Positions 15,329 through 23,271 of a DNA stretch of 34,600 bases are shown in pieces. Under the pieces are notes generated by a model. The model had not been told where the DNA came from and did not search any database. It saw nothing but the letters and a program-made list of their open reading frames with translations. Made by a program: the position numbers and the translations under genes. Source of the stretch: Oxalobacteraceae bacterium (lineage in GTDB: Bacteria; Pseudomonadota; Gammaproteobacteria; Burkholderiales; Burkholderiaceae_D); assembly GCA_947466695.1 (NCBI GenBank), contig CANIFC010000007.1:1-34600 (forward strand), read 5' to 3'. The stretch's first letter is position 1, and the number at the start of each line of letters is the position of its first letter.

Positions 15329-16396
15329 ATGCGCGACCTTTTCGACTCGACCATCCAGCGGCTGTTTGCTGACCTGGTCACACCTGAACTGAGACACGCC
15401 ACCCAAAACGGCGCGTGGTCCGCGCCGCTCTGGTCGGCCATTGAACAATCCGGCTTTTCTGTTGCCGCAGCCAACGAAGAGTCAGGTGGCACTGGCTCAA
15501 GCTGGTACGAGCTGTATGTTGTTGTGCGCGCCACGGGTAAATACGCCGTCCCGGCACCACTACCTGAAGCCTTGCTGGCCAACTGGTTGCTGGCGCGGGC
15601 CGGACTCAATGCCATCGCCACTCCGCTCTCGTTCGCTGCGGAGCCTAGCCTGCAGCTGACAAGCGGTAAAGTCAGCGGCTTGCTACAGGCGGTACCCTGG
15701 GGCCGCCATGTCGGTCACGTCGTCGCGCTCACCAGCGGCGAACATCCCAGCGTGGTTCTGCTGAAAGTGGCCGACGCGACGAAACAGGAACTGCAGCTCA
15801 ATATGGCACACGAACCGCGTGACAACTTACATTTTACCGATGCCGTACCGGTCGCGCTGGCCGCCTTACCGGCCGGCTTACCGGCCGACATCCTGCTGCT
15901 GGGCGGTGCCATGCTGCGCTCGGCCCAGATTGCCGGCGCCTTGCAGGCTGCACTCGCGATGACCTCCACTTATGCCACCGAACGGTCCCAGTTTGGCCGC
16001 CCGATTGCCGGTTTTCAAGCCATCCAGCATCGCCTCGCGGTTCTGGCCGAGCATACCGCCAGCGCCATGGTCGCGTCGGAAGCGGCGTTTGCCGAATCAG
16101 GTGATTTTCTCGCCACATTACCCGTCATGGCTGCCAAAGTGTGCGCGTCGGAAGCGGCCGGCATCGCGGCAGAAACAGCCCATGCGGTGCATGGTGCGAT
16201 CGGCATTACCGAGGAATATGCGCTGCATCACATAACGCAGCGCTTGTGGTCATGGCGCAGCGAATTTGGCACTTTTACCACCTGGGCCCAGCGTATCGGA
16301 CGCGATGTGTGCGCCGGTGGGGCGCAACAATTCTGGCCCGGCTTGACGGCCAACCCGTCGCAGCACGGCAACAACGGCAAAGGAGAACTGTCATGA
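15329..16396 (+). CDS. Acyl-CoA dehydrogenase-like partner subunit
   Basis: This 355-residue protein is shorter and more diverged than its neighbour. It keeps the C-terminal helix motifs (ATERSQFGRPIAGFQAIQHRLA, EAAGIAAETAHAVHGAIGITEEYALHHITQRLW), but the middle domain is weak and no Glu stands at either usual catalytic position (helix G reads GGAMLRSAQIAGALQ). This matches the non-catalytic or FAD-contributing partner of a heteromeric acyl-CoA dehydrogenase. It starts two bases after the first subunit and overlaps the crotonase by ATGA, so all three should be made together. Confidence 0.88.
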   Translation: MRDLFDSTIQRLFADLVTPELRHATQNGAWSAPLWSAIEQSGFSVAAANEESGGTGSSWYELYVVVRATGKYAVPAPLPEALLANWLLARAGLNAIATPLSFAAEPSLQLTSGKVSGLLQAVPWGRHVGHVVALTSGEHPSVVLLKVADATKQELQLNMAHEPRDNLHFTDAVPVALAALPAGLPADILLLGGAMLRSAQIAGALQAALAMTSTYATERSQFGRPIAGFQAIQHRLAVLAEHTASAMVASEAAFAESGDFLATLPVMAAKVCASEAAGIAAETAHAVHGAIGITEEYALHHITQRLWSWRSEFGTFTTWAQRIGRDVCAGGAQQFWPGLTANPSQHGNNGKGELS

Positions 16397-17193
16397 ACCC
16401 ATTTTTAGTCACCGAGCGCGATGGCGCAATACTCACAATCAGGATGAACCGGCCGGACAGCCGCAATGCCTTGTCGGAACCAGCGCAAATGGCTGAATTT
16501 GTCGCGCTCAGCCAGCAACTGCGCAACGACCTCTCCGTCAAGGTCGTCATACTCACCGGTAACGGTAGCGCATTTTGTGCTGGTGGCAATGTCAAGGACA
16601 TGCGCGACCAGGGCGGCATCTTTGCCGGCTCGCCCTATGAACTGCGCAACAGCTATCGCAACGGCATTCAGTCAATTCCACTGGCCTTGTACGAACTCGA
16701 CGTACCGATCATTGCCGCCATTAACGGTGCGGCAATCGGTGCAGGACTGGATCTGGCGTGCATGTGCGATATCCGCATCGCCTCAGAAAAAGCGCTCTTT
16801 GCCGAAAGTTTTGTCCGCCTTGGCATTGTCCCCGGGGATGGTGGCGCGTGGCTGCTACCGCGCGTTATCGGCATGCCACGCGCCAGCCTGATGGCGTTTA
16901 CCGGCGATACGATTGATGCCGCCAAAGCACTCGCATGGGGACTGGTGGCAGACGTGGTCGCACCGGAAATGCTCGAGCAGGAAGCCATGGTACTGGCGCG
17001 CCGGATCGCCGCCAATCCGTCGCATGCGCTCCGCCTGACCAAGCGCCTGTTGCGCGAAGGCCAGCACATGCGGCTCGACTCGCTGCTGGAAATGTCCGCC
17101 TCGTATCAGGCGCTGGCGCACTACACGGATGACCATAAGGAAGCGGTGAATGCCTTCCTGGAAAAGCGCGCACCGGACTTTACCGACCAATGA
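16393..17193 (+). CDS. Enoyl-CoA hydratase/isomerase (crotonase) family protein
   Basis: The true start is the ATG at 16393 (MNPFLVTERDGAILTIRMNRPDSRNAL), with AGGAG seven bases upstream and a four-base overlap with the preceding stop. The track ORF begins far upstream inside the previous gene. It has 266 residues. The oxyanion-hole segments are clear (SAFCAGGNVKDM and NGAAIGAGLDLACMCDIRIA). The two Glu residues of classical hydratases are not both kept: the first region has GLDLA and the second reads FAESFVRLGIVPGDGGAWLLPR. It may therefore be an isomerase or C-C hydrolase rather than a plain hydratase. The operon context is beta-oxidation. Confidence 0.88.
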   Translation: MNPFLVTERDGAILTIRMNRPDSRNALSEPAQMAEFVALSQQLRNDLSVKVVILTGNGSAFCAGGNVKDMRDQGGIFAGSPYELRNSYRNGIQSIPLALYELDVPIIAAINGAAIGAGLDLACMCDIRIASEKALFAESFVRLGIVPGDGGAWLLPRVIGMPRASLMAFTGDTIDAAKALAWGLVADVVAPEMLEQEAMVLARRIAANPSHALRLTKRLLREGQHMRLDSLLEMSASYQALAHYTDDHKEAVNAFLEKRAPDFTDQ

Positions 17194-17340
17194 GATCCTT
17201 GTTTTAGTCCTTGTTTTAATCGTTGTTTAAATCGTTGTTTTAATCCTTATTGACACCGCTCTTAAGACCATCGGGCAGATCATCAGTACAGGGACGGGCA
17301 GCACGCCAGTCTTTGTCGTTTCAACCATCAGGGGAATGTA
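17194..17340. repeat. Tandem TCCTTGTTTTAA-like repeats in intergenic gap
   Basis: From about 17195 to 17250 there are four to five imperfect 12-13 base units of the form TC(C/G)TTGTTTTAA. The rest of the gap carries GGGGA just before the acyl-CoA dehydrogenase start and no gene. Confidence 0.75.
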
Positions 17341-18465
17341 ATGCGTAGCGTATTTCGTGAAGACCATGAAGCCTTCCGCGACCAGGTCCGGCGCTTCATC
17401 GATAAAGAGATTGTGCCTTTTCACGCGCAATGGGAGCATGACGGCATCGTGCCAAAGGCGCTGTGGCTCAAGGCTGGTGCGGCCGGTTTGCTGTGCGTGA
17501 CCGTGGCCGAAGAGTACGGTGGTGCAGGTGGTGATTATGGTCATTCTGCGGTGCTGATTGAAGAACTGGCGCGTGCCAATGCCACGGCAGTAGGCTTCAC
17601 CACACACTCCGAGATCGTCGCCAACTATCTCGTTGCCTACGGTTCTGCAGAACAAAAAAATCGCTGGCTGCCAAAAATGGTCAGCGGCGAAATGATCGCC
17701 GTCATTGCCATGACCGAACCCGGCGCCGGCAGCGACCTGCGCGCTATCCGTACGCATGCCAGGGCGGACGATGAGGGCTACCTTATTTCCGGACAAAAAA
17801 CCTTCATCACCAACGCCGGCAATGCCAGCCTGGTCGTTGTGGTGACCAAGCTCGATCCGGCGGCACGCGAGTTGACACTGTTTTGCTTTGAAACCGACCA
17901 GCCGGGTTTTAGCAAAGGAAAGTTACTCGAAAAAATTGGCTTGAAGGGTCAGGATACCTCGGAATTATTTTTCGACGGGGTGCGCGTGACAGCGGCCAAC
18001 CGTTTGGGTGAAGAAAACCAGGGCTTCCAGTACCTCTCTCATCAACTGGCCTGGGAACGCCTGATCATTGGCCTGCGGGCAGCCGCATCAGTGCATGCCC
18101 TGCTTGAGGAAACGATCGCGTATGCACGTGAACGCAAAGCCTTCGGAAAATCACTGCTGGACTTCCAGAATACCCGTTTCAAGCTGGCCGAAGTCAAGGC
18201 CCAGGCGACCATGCTGCAGGCCTTTGTCGACCATTGCCTGGCGCTGGCCATGCGCGACGAACTGACACCGGAAGTGGCCGCAATGGTCAAGCTCAACGGC
18301 TCGGAAATGCAGGGCAAACTCCTCGACGAATTGTTGCAGCTTCATGGCGGCTATGGCTATATGAGCGAATACAAGATCAGCCGGGCCTGGGTCGATGCGC
18401 GCGTTGCCAGAATTTATGGCGGCACCTCGGAAATCATGAAGGAAATCATCGGCCGCAGCCTGTAA
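17341..18465 (+). CDS. Acyl-CoA dehydrogenase
   Basis: This 374-residue, full-length family member starts MRSVFREDHEAFRDQVRRFIDKEIVP. It has MTEPGAGSDLRAIRTHA and GYLISGQKTFITNAGNASLVVVVTKLD (FAD/substrate), AYARERKAFGKSLLDFQ, and the C-terminal ARIYGGTSEIMKEIIGRSL. The Glu before GT in medium-chain enzymes is Gly here, but helix G has AWERLIIGL, the Glu position used by isovaleryl- and long-chain acyl-CoA dehydrogenases. It should be catalytically competent alone as a homotetramer. It follows the crotonase in the plus-strand series and precedes a 2Fe-2S ferredoxin. Confidence 0.93.
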   Translation: MRSVFREDHEAFRDQVRRFIDKEIVPFHAQWEHDGIVPKALWLKAGAAGLLCVTVAEEYGGAGGDYGHSAVLIEELARANATAVGFTTHSEIVANYLVAYGSAEQKNRWLPKMVSGEMIAVIAMTEPGAGSDLRAIRTHARADDEGYLISGQKTFITNAGNASLVVVVTKLDPAARELTLFCFETDQPGFSKGKLLEKIGLKGQDTSELFFDGVRVTAANRLGEENQGFQYLSHQLAWERLIIGLRAAASVHALLEETIAYARERKAFGKSLLDFQNTRFKLAEVKAQATMLQAFVDHCLALAMRDELTPEVAAMVKLNGSEMQGKLLDELLQLHGGYGYMSEYKISRAWVDARVARIYGGTSEIMKEIIGRSL

Positions 18466-18509
18466 AACGGTATTTCACTTAAAAATTTCACACCAAGAGG
18501 AGACACGAG

Positions 18510-18833
18510 GTGGTAAAAATAATCTACCGGCAGGCTGATGGCAGCGAGCAAACCATGGAAGTCGCAGCAGGCAACAGCGTCATGCAGGGTGCCGTCAGTA
18601 ACGGCGTCAACGGCATCCTGGGCGATTGTGGCGGAGCCTGCCAGTGCGCTACCTGTCACGTTTATATCGGCGCTCCTTGGCAAACGCTGATGCCGCCACC
18701 GGGAGAAATGGAAGACGCCATGCTCGACAGTTCGGCTGCACCGCGCCTGGCAAGCAGCCGTCTCGCTTGCGAGGTGTGCGTTACGGCACACATGGACGGC
18801 ATGCTGGTCTTGCTACCGGAACGCCAATTCTGA
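18510..18833 (+). CDS. 2Fe-2S ferredoxin, adrenodoxin type
   Basis: This 107-residue protein starts at GTG (18510), with GAGGAG seven bases upstream. The ligands are in GDCGGACQCATCHVYI (C-x5-C-x2-C) and the last Cys in SRLACEVCV, the vertebrate/putidaredoxin-type [2Fe-2S] arrangement. Extra cysteines lie near the cluster. These ferredoxins hand electrons to P450s or Rieske oxygenases. Candidates here are the P450 at 9.1 kb and the split Rieske pair at 24.6 kb. No reductase gene is seen in the window. It lies 44 bases after the acyl-CoA dehydrogenase, probably in one transcript. Confidence 0.92.
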   Translation: MVKIIYRQADGSEQTMEVAAGNSVMQGAVSNGVNGILGDCGGACQCATCHVYIGAPWQTLMPPPGEMEDAMLDSSAAPRLASSRLACEVCVTAHMDGMLVLLPERQF

Positions 18834-18850
18834 CATTGCCAGCGGCACAG

Positions 18851-18874
18851 CAGGCCGGCATGGTTGCTGGCCTG
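18851..18874. terminator. Possible terminator hairpin after 2Fe-2S ferredoxin
   Basis: CAGGCC-GGC...GCT-GGCCTG forms a stem of eight pairs plus one wobble with a six-base loop, 18 bases after the ferredoxin stop and between converging genes. No T-tract follows. Confidence 0.35.
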
Positions 18875-19006
18875 TCCCGACCGAACAGGTATCAAATGCG
18901 CGTAGGGACGACCGGACGACACCGGGCGTCTCGCCGCTCATCCATCACGAATCAATCGACAATACCGGCAAGCCGGCTCCCACCTGTCAAGGTCAAGACT
19001 AAGCTG

Positions 19007-19567
19007 TCAGACTGATGGCTGTGCCAGTGCCGCCTCGATCGCTGCCACGATACGGGCGTCACCGACTTCCACATCCGGCGCAAAACGCGCAACCACTTGT
19101 CCTTCGCGGTTCAGCAGGAACTTTTCAAAATTCCATAATATGTCTGGTGCTGGAGCCAGACTGACCTTGTGCTGCTGCATTTTCTGACGAAATTCTTCAG
19201 CGCCGGTTGCCAGCGGCAATGCCGCGATCAGGCTGGTATAAAGTGCATGCTGGTCGTCACCGGCAACAGAAATTTTCGATAGGATAGGAAAGCTGACACC
19301 ATAATTCATGGCACAAAACTGGGCAATTTCCTGATCAGTATCAAATTCCTGCTCGCGAAAATTACCCGTTGGAAAGCCCAGTATGACCAGCCCTTCCGCC
19401 TCCCTGTCCTGATACATTTTTTCCATCCCGGCGTATTGCGGCGTCAGGCCGCATTTGGACGCAACGTTAACCACCAGCACCACTTTACCGCGGTAGTGCG
19501 CCAGACTGGTCTGGCTGCCATCGGGCCGGGTGAGTGCAATGTTACCTATGTGATCGCTCATATTCAT
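19007..19567 (-). CDS. Glutathione peroxidase family protein (Cys type)
   Basis: The start at 19567 (MNMSDHIGNIALTRPDG, 186 residues) is chosen; 19561 or 19591 are possible. The peroxidatic Cys39 is in NVASKCGLTPQY and the Trp-Asn pair in ILWNFEKFL. The usual GFPCNQF block reads GFPTGNFREQEF, so the active-site Gln and resolving Cys of that block are replaced. The family reduces peroxides with thioredoxin or glutathione. It stands alone between the ferredoxin and the thiolase operon and may relieve oxidative load from the oxygenases, by inference. Confidence 0.9.
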   Translation of the reverse strand: MNMSDHIGNIALTRPDGSQTSLAHYRGKVVLVVNVASKCGLTPQYAGMEKMYQDREAEGLVILGFPTGNFREQEFDTDQEIAQFCAMNYGVSFPILSKISVAGDDQHALYTSLIAALPLATGAEEFRQKMQQHKVSLAPAPDILWNFEKFLLNREGQVVARFAPDVEVGDARIVAAIEAALAQPSV

Positions 19568-19704
19568 ACGCTTGCTTCTTTCTAAAGTCATTGGTTCCTG
19601 CGATGCAGTACCGCTCCACTATAAACGAAGAGCCGATGTAAGGTGCCGGAGCAGGAAAATCTGAAAAAATCGTCGTTCCGGATGGGTTTTACTGACGTTT
19701 TTTA

Positions 19705-20265
19705 TCACCGTGATTCATGGTCCGGTGCAGGTTCCGGTGCAGGTTCGGGTGCAAGTTCCGCCTCATAGGCGCGCTGTACATACGTCATCCGTCCGCCCGC
19801 GAGCATCAGGGCACAGAACAGCGAAAGTTCGACGATCTCCGGCGTGCTGAAGCACGCTTCGAGCGCCGCGAACGTGTGCTCATCAATCGCCATGTACTCT
19901 CCGGCGAACAATTCGGCATAACGTAGCGCCGCCTGCTCAGCAGCACTGAATCGCTTGTTATCGCTGGCCAGGCAGGCAATCTCGTCTTCGCTCACTGCAT
20001 CGCTCTTGCGTGCCAGGCTGCAGGCCTTGCAGGTCGTGATGGCAGCGATACGCAGCCGCACCAGTTCGCGCAGGCGAGCGCTGAGCAAAGCATGATGATG
20101 CAACTGCTCCATCAGGTCGAGCCAGGCCAGCGCAGCACCGGGCCGGTGCGCCCAGACTTGCACCGGCACACTCGAACTGAGCATACGACTGCTTTTGCCG
20201 CGCTCGATGCGTTCGCGCAAGGCAGGCGTCAGGTCCGGCAAGGCCAATGGCTTGATACGCGGCAT
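19705..20265 (-). CDS. Carboxymuconolactone decarboxylase (CMD/AhpD-like) family protein
   Basis: This 186-residue protein has the CMD segment LRELVRLRIAAITTCKACSLARKSDAVSEDEIACL. The CxxC pair (CKAC) is present, but the His usual for AhpD-type CxxCxxxH is Arg. It begins two bases after the thiolase stop, so it is the last gene of the amidohydrolase-FAH-HAD-thiolase operon. CMD proteins near such operons may be peroxidase-like or decarboxylase-like; the function cannot be fixed. A proline-rich tail (PEPAPEPAPDHESR) carries short repeats. Confidence 0.85.
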   Translation of the reverse strand: MPRIKPLALPDLTPALRERIERGKSSRMLSSSVPVQVWAHRPGAALAWLDLMEQLHHHALLSARLRELVRLRIAAITTCKACSLARKSDAVSEDEIACLASDNKRFSAAEQAALRYAELFAGEYMAIDEHTFAALEACFSTPEIVELSLFCALMLAGGRMTYVQRAYEAELAPEPAPEPAPDHESR

Positions 20266-20267
20266 CT

Positions 20268-21443
20268 TTAGTCCAGCCGCTCAATGATGGTGGCTGTCCC
20301 CATGCCGCCCGCACAGCAGATGGTTTGCAAACCAAAGCGTGCGCCCCGGCGCTCCATCTCATGCATCAGGCTGGTCATGATGCGGGCACCGCTGGCACCC
20401 AGCGGATGGCCCAGCGCAATGGCGCCACCATTGACATTCAAGCGCTCGTGCGGCACACCCATTTCACGCATCCAGACCATCGGCACCGGAGCGAAGGCTT
20501 CATTGACTTCAAACAGGTCAATATCGGCCAGTTCCAGCCCGGCCAGCTGCAGCGCCTTGCGGGTCGCTGCGATCGGACCGGTCAGCATCAAGGTCGGATC
20601 GGAACCGACCGTCGTGGCGGCACGGATCCGCATGCGCGCTTTGAGCCCCAGGCTTTTTGCCCTGGCCGCAGACATGACCAGCAAGGCGGCCGCTCCGTCA
20701 GAAAGTTGTGACGAATTACCTGCCGTGATGCGTCCGCCATCTGGACGAAAACTGGTTTTCAGGCTCGCCAGCCGGGTCAGGTTGGTATCACGCCGGATTG
20801 TTTCATCGGCATGCAATGTGACTGCCTCGCCCTGCAGTGCGCGCTCGCGTAATTGTCCTGCCGGGACGTCGACAATCTCCCGCTCGAACCAGTCAGAATC
20901 AGATGCCAGGGCAGCACGGCGCTGACTTTCCAGCGCAAATGCGTCGATCTCTTCGCGCGTCAGCTGCCACTTGTCAACCAGCCGTTCGGCCGCTTCGCCC
21001 TGGCTTACCAGTTCGTAACGCTCACTGGCCATCCAGCCAAATACTTCACCGTGGACATCGCGGTTGCCGCCCATCGGTACGCGTGACATGTTTTCGGCGC
21101 CGCCAGCGACGACAATCTCCGCCGAACCGCTGCTGATGGCGCCATACGCCATGTGTACCGCCACTTCACCCGAGCCACATTTTCGGTCGATGGTCAGGCC
21201 GGGGATCGTCACTGGCCAGCCGGCACCGAGCAGCGCAGTACGGGCGATATTACCTGACTGCTCGCCGACCTGGGTCACACAGCCGAAGATCACGTCGTCG
21301 ACCAGCGCGGCATCAATGCCGGCACGCCGGATCACTTCTGCGATGACCAGCGAACCGAGATGATCAGCCCTTACGCCGGCCAAGGCCCCACGGAAACGGC
21401 CAACCGGGGTGCGGACCGCTTCAACGATAACAACGTCATTCAT
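20268..21443 (-). CDS. Thiolase (acetyl-CoA acyltransferase)
   Basis: The start at 21443 (MNDVVIVEAVRTPVGRFRGAL) is standard, giving 391 residues. The catalytic set is complete: nucleophile Cys89 (DRKCGSG), His in GGAIALGHPLGASGAR and the second Cys in TICCAGGMGTA. This is the degradative thiolase type that cleaves 3-ketoacyl-CoA with CoA. Its start overlaps the stop of the 3-hydroxyacyl-CoA dehydrogenase by four bases (ATGA). It is the expected last step of the beta-oxidation cycle assembled by the surrounding genes. Confidence 0.95.
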   Translation of the reverse strand: MNDVVIVEAVRTPVGRFRGALAGVRADHLGSLVIAEVIRRAGIDAALVDDVIFGCVTQVGEQSGNIARTALLGAGWPVTIPGLTIDRKCGSGEVAVHMAYGAISSGSAEIVVAGGAENMSRVPMGGNRDVHGEVFGWMASERYELVSQGEAAERLVDKWQLTREEIDAFALESQRRAALASDSDWFEREIVDVPAGQLRERALQGEAVTLHADETIRRDTNLTRLASLKTSFRPDGGRITAGNSSQLSDGAAALLVMSAARAKSLGLKARMRIRAATTVGSDPTLMLTGPIAATRKALQLAGLELADIDLFEVNEAFAPVPMVWMREMGVPHERLNVNGGAIALGHPLGASGARIMTSLMHEMERRGARFGLQTICCAGGMGTATIIERLD

Positions 21444-22342
21444 AGCGCACTCGCTTTCAGGCCGGAACCGGGCACACACTGCCCGTCCTTATATTGATAG
21501 ACGCCATGGCCGGTCTTGCGCCCCAGTCTGCCGGCGGCAACCATCTTGATAATCAGCGGGCATGGACGAAATTTTTCACCCAGGGTCTGGTGCAGGTAGC
21601 GCAGTACATTCAGGCGGGTATCCCAGCCGGTCAGGTCACCGAGTTCCAGCGGACCCATCGGATGGTTGAAGCCCATGCGCAGGGCGATGTCGATATCTTC
21701 CGCCGTGGCGGTGCCCTCCTGCAGCATGAACATCGCTTCATTACCGAGCAAGGCGGACATGCGGCTGGTGGTCAGGCCAGGCGACTCATTGACGACTATC
21801 GCCGTCTTCCTGATCGCGCTGCAATAGGCGCGGCTACGCTCGACAGTGTCGTCACTGGTCGCCAGGCCCCGCACCAGTTCAACCAGCTTCATCTTGTGTA
21901 CGGGGTTAAAGAAGTGCATGCCGACTACCCGCTCAGGCGCAGCGACGCTGGCAGCGATTTCGGTCACACTCAAGGCAGAGGTGTTGGTAGCGATGATGGC
22001 GTCAGGCGCAAGTACCGCGACCGCCTGGGCAATGACCGCTTTCTTGACGTCAAGCTTTTCCGTCACGGTTTCTACCAGCAGCGTCGCTCCGGTAGCGGCG
22101 GCCACCAGATCAGTGCTGGTGGTAAGACGGGCCGCCGCAGCAGCGGCTTCCCCGGGCGCGAGTTTTCCGAGCTTGACGCCATCGGAAAAAATCTTTCCAA
22201 TAGCGTCCACTGCGCGTGCCAGCGCTTCCGCACTGGCGTCGACAAGTACGGTACTAAAACCGGAGCTGGAAAAGGCGTGAGCGATGCCGGTGCCCATCAA
22301 ACCGCTGCCGACCACGACAACTTTCTCTTGTTGTTGATTCAT
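21440..22342 (-). CDS. 3-hydroxyacyl-CoA dehydrogenase (3-hydroxybutyryl-CoA dehydrogenase type)
   Basis: This 300-residue protein has an N-terminal NAD site VVVVGSGLMGTGIAHAFSSSGFSTVLVD and the catalytic block VVGMHFFNPVHKMKLVELV, where the His-Glu pair acts. The C-terminal dimerisation domain follows (GLTTSRMSALLGNEAMFMLQEG, HPMGPLELGDLTG). Size and order match stand-alone HADs. It oxidises the 3-hydroxyacyl-CoA for the thiolase encoded directly downstream with a four-base overlap. Sixty-two bases separate it from the FAH gene upstream. Confidence 0.95.
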   Translation of the reverse strand: MNQQQEKVVVVGSGLMGTGIAHAFSSSGFSTVLVDASAEALARAVDAIGKIFSDGVKLGKLAPGEAAAAAARLTTSTDLVAAATGATLLVETVTEKLDVKKAVIAQAVAVLAPDAIIATNTSALSVTEIAASVAAPERVVGMHFFNPVHKMKLVELVRGLATSDDTVERSRAYCSAIRKTAIVVNESPGLTTSRMSALLGNEAMFMLQEGTATAEDIDIALRMGFNHPMGPLELGDLTGWDTRLNVLRYLHQTLGEKFRPCPLIIKMVAAGRLGRKTGHGVYQYKDGQCVPGSGLKASAL

Positions 22343-22404
22343 GATGTCACTTTCTAGTGGAGTGATTGATAAATTAGGATGAAAACATCACATTGAAGAA
22401 CTGA

Positions 22405-23271
22405 TTAAAGCTTGCCCGCGTGCGTCACACCACGTTTTTCACTTACGGTATTGCTCAGCGTCCCGATGCCTTCGATTGCCGCTTCAACGACATCGCCGGG
22501 ATTGAGAAAGATTCCCGACCCCATACCGACCCCTGCCGGCGAGCCGGTAAACATAATGTCGCCACAGGAAAAGCGCGAACGCTGCTCGACAAAGTGGATC
22601 AATTGACCGACGTCCCAGGTCATTTCACTGGTATTGCTGTCCTGCCGCACCTGGCCATTGACCTTCAGGGTCAGTTGCAGCCGGGGTGAACCGGCAGGAA
22701 ATTCATCGCAGGTGACGATCCAGGGACCGACACCGGTCGTGTCATCGCCACTCTTGGCGGCGAACAGGTCCATCCCGATACCGACCGGACCGCTGCGCTG
22801 CAAATCACGTGAACTGACATCATTGCCGACGGTATAGCCGAGTACGCTGGCCAGAGGATTATCCAGATCGACCGTCAGTGCACCGATCACGGCGACCAGT
22901 TCAACTTCATGATCAAGCTCTTGCGTCAGCGGTGGATAGCGGATCGGGTCTGTCGCACCGATCAGCGCGCCATATGCTTTAAGAAAAGCAAATGGCTGCG
23001 CCGGTGGCTTGATGCCGAATTCAACCAGATGCCGGGTGTAATTGGCACCGGCGACCACGACGCGGTTGCCCTTGTCTATCGGCGGCAACAGGCGCACTGA
23101 GGCGAGCGGCCGGGCCGGGCCGGCAAACTGCAAGGCAGCCAGACCCTCACCGCGCGTGACACGCGGCGCCCACTCTTCAAAGGCCCCCGCAAGCGGCGTC
23201 ACACTGGCCGCCCCGGTGTCAACCAGCGCCCAGAACGGCGCACCGCCATCGGTACAACGGGCCAGCTTCAT
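22405..23271 (-). CDS. Fumarylacetoacetate hydrolase (FAH) family enzyme (second copy)
   Basis: This 288-residue protein has VVVAGANYTRHLVEFG, ELDHEVELVAVIG with metal-binding Glu residues near 122 and 124, and GYTVGNDVSSRDLQ with Asp near 151. It resembles the copy at 5.8 kb in layout but differs throughout, so the two probably act on different intermediates. Its start overlaps the stop of the amidohydrolase by ATGA, so hydrolase and FAH are coupled. A hydratase, hydrolase or decarboxylase acting on an oxo-acid intermediate is likely. Confidence 0.9.
   Translation of the reverse strand: MKLARCTDGGAPFWALVDTGAASVTPLAGAFEEWAPRVTRGEGLAALQFAGPARPLASVRLLPPIDKGNRVVVAGANYTRHLVEFGIKPPAQPFAFLKAYGALIGATDPIRYPPLTQELDHEVELVAVIGALTVDLDNPLASVLGYTVGNDVSSRDLQRSGPVGIGMDLFAAKSGDDTTGVGPWIVTCDEFPAGSPRLQLTLKVNGQVRQDSNTSEMTWDVGQLIHFVEQRSRFSCGDIMFTGSPAGVGMGSGIFLNPGDVVEAAIEGIGTLSNTVSEKRGVTHAGKL

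Noticed and set aside
21494-22357. 287-codon plus-strand ORF
   Set aside because: Antisense of the 3-hydroxyacyl-CoA dehydrogenase; no family resemblance.
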